From: an uncultured Marinobacter sp.
GTDB lineage: Bacteria > Pseudomonadota > Gammaproteobacteria > Pseudomonadales > Oleiphilaceae
Length of the DNA: 64,000 nucleotides
Direction: 5' to 3'
NCBI RefSeq assembly: GCF_947259545.1
Contig: NZ_CAMYMK010000008.1
Span: 124,001-188,000 of the forward strand
Shown: piece by piece, positions 63,824 to 64,000 of the stretch
Numbering within the stretch: the stretch's first letter is position 1
Layout of the letters: every line of letters starts with the position of its first letter
Notes under the pieces: generated by a model
The model's input: the letters and a program-made list of their open reading frames with translations, nothing else
What the model was told of the DNA's origin: nothing
The model's database searches: none
Made by a program: the position numbers and the translations under genes

Positions 63824-64000
63824 TCAGGGTGATAGGGTTCTGTATGTTGTGGGAAACAGCACCGTGTCCCGCGGTTCGTTGAGTAACCCGGGGTAATCCA
63901 GAGTGTAATGGAGGCCACGACTCTCTTTGCGCTGCAGCGCCGAGCAGATGATCAGGTCCGATACAGTGACCAGATTACGCAGCTCGAGCAAGTCGTTGGT
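63824..64000 (-). CDS. nadB: L-aspartate oxidase, C-terminal end (gene continues outside window)
   Basis: The last 58 residues of NadB are visible on the minus strand, running out at the right edge with no start. The tail [20 protein letters not shown] followed by [11 protein letters not shown] matches the end of NadB, the FAD enzyme that oxidises aspartate to iminoaspartate for NAD synthesis. It lies upstream of sdhE. Confidence 0.9.
   Translation of the reverse strand, partial: TNDLLELRNLVTVSDLIICSALQRKESRGLHYTLDYPGLLNEPRDTVLFPTTYRTLSP

Noticed and set aside
1..64000. tRNA genes, CRISPR arrays, insertion sequences, prophage
   Set aside because: No cloverleaf-like sequences, regularly spaced repeats, transposase or phage genes were recognised; the repeats found are palindromic cassettes without proteins.

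Overview
This 64 kb window is a contiguous piece of a gammaproteobacterial chromosome, most like Marinobacter or a close relative. Gene content and order support this: hemA-prfA-prmC-moeB, minCDE, ffh-rpsP-rimM-trmD-rplS, xerD-dsbC-hom-thrC-recJ-prfB-lysS and nadB-sdhE-ygfX-ygfZ all follow the Pseudomonas/Marinobacter pattern. Base composition and codon use look even throughout. I see no insertion sequence, prophage, tRNA, rRNA or CRISPR array, and no gene-free stretch longer than 300 bases. The genus is an inference from synteny and protein similarity as I remember it, not from a search.

Layout. 1-3564: end of hemA, then prfA, prmC and moeB, followed by a palindromic cassette and a convergent photolyase gene. 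5266-9449: a five-gene operon with a DUF432-like protein, an MscS channel, a RimB-type protease, RimK ligase and an M14-type deacylase. 9485-13136: an HD-GYP protein, YjbQ and a large lipoprotein hydrolase. 13281-18762: a CitA/CitB-type two-component system divergent from the tctCBA tricarboxylate transporter. 18819-21519: PIN-PhoH, CBS and START-domain genes. 21651-26427: a DUF2804 gene, then minCDE behind hopJ and DUF1244 genes, divergent from dinB across a LexA box. 26462-32701: PAP2 phosphatase, glycosyltransferase, aldo/keto reductase, a small secreted protein, a CoA hydrolase/transferase and an FKBP isomerase. 32724-34300: the ornithine-lipid pair olsB-olsA behind five tandem PhoB half-sites. 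34550-36932: an RstAB-like two-component system. 37179-47302: glpK, an orphan ABC ATPase, argF, grxD, a TonB-like protein, DUF1631, a Yip1 protein, CorB and YpjD. 47482-61152: the translation, secretion and threonine block from ffh to ung. 61278-64000: an HDOD protein, ygfZ, ygfX, sdhE and the end of nadB.

Most notable observations. (1) Two palindromic cassettes, 3587-3697 and 61152-61256, share a 53-nt core (47 of 53 identical in opposite orientation). Their outer arms differ in sequence but are self-complementary in each copy, and both cassettes lie between convergent genes. A third long hairpin with a different core lies between recJ and prfB. (2) Five PhoB-like heptamers at an exact 11-bp period precede olsBA, which fits phosphate-starvation control of phosphate-free membrane lipids. 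(3) A near-perfect LexA site lies between dinB and the DUF1244-hopJ-minCDE operon, so it could connect the SOS response to division-site placement. (4) The RimK/RimB/M14/MscS/DUF432 operon looks like an under-described protein-tagging or stress module. (5) prfB keeps the classic autoregulatory +1 frameshift site.
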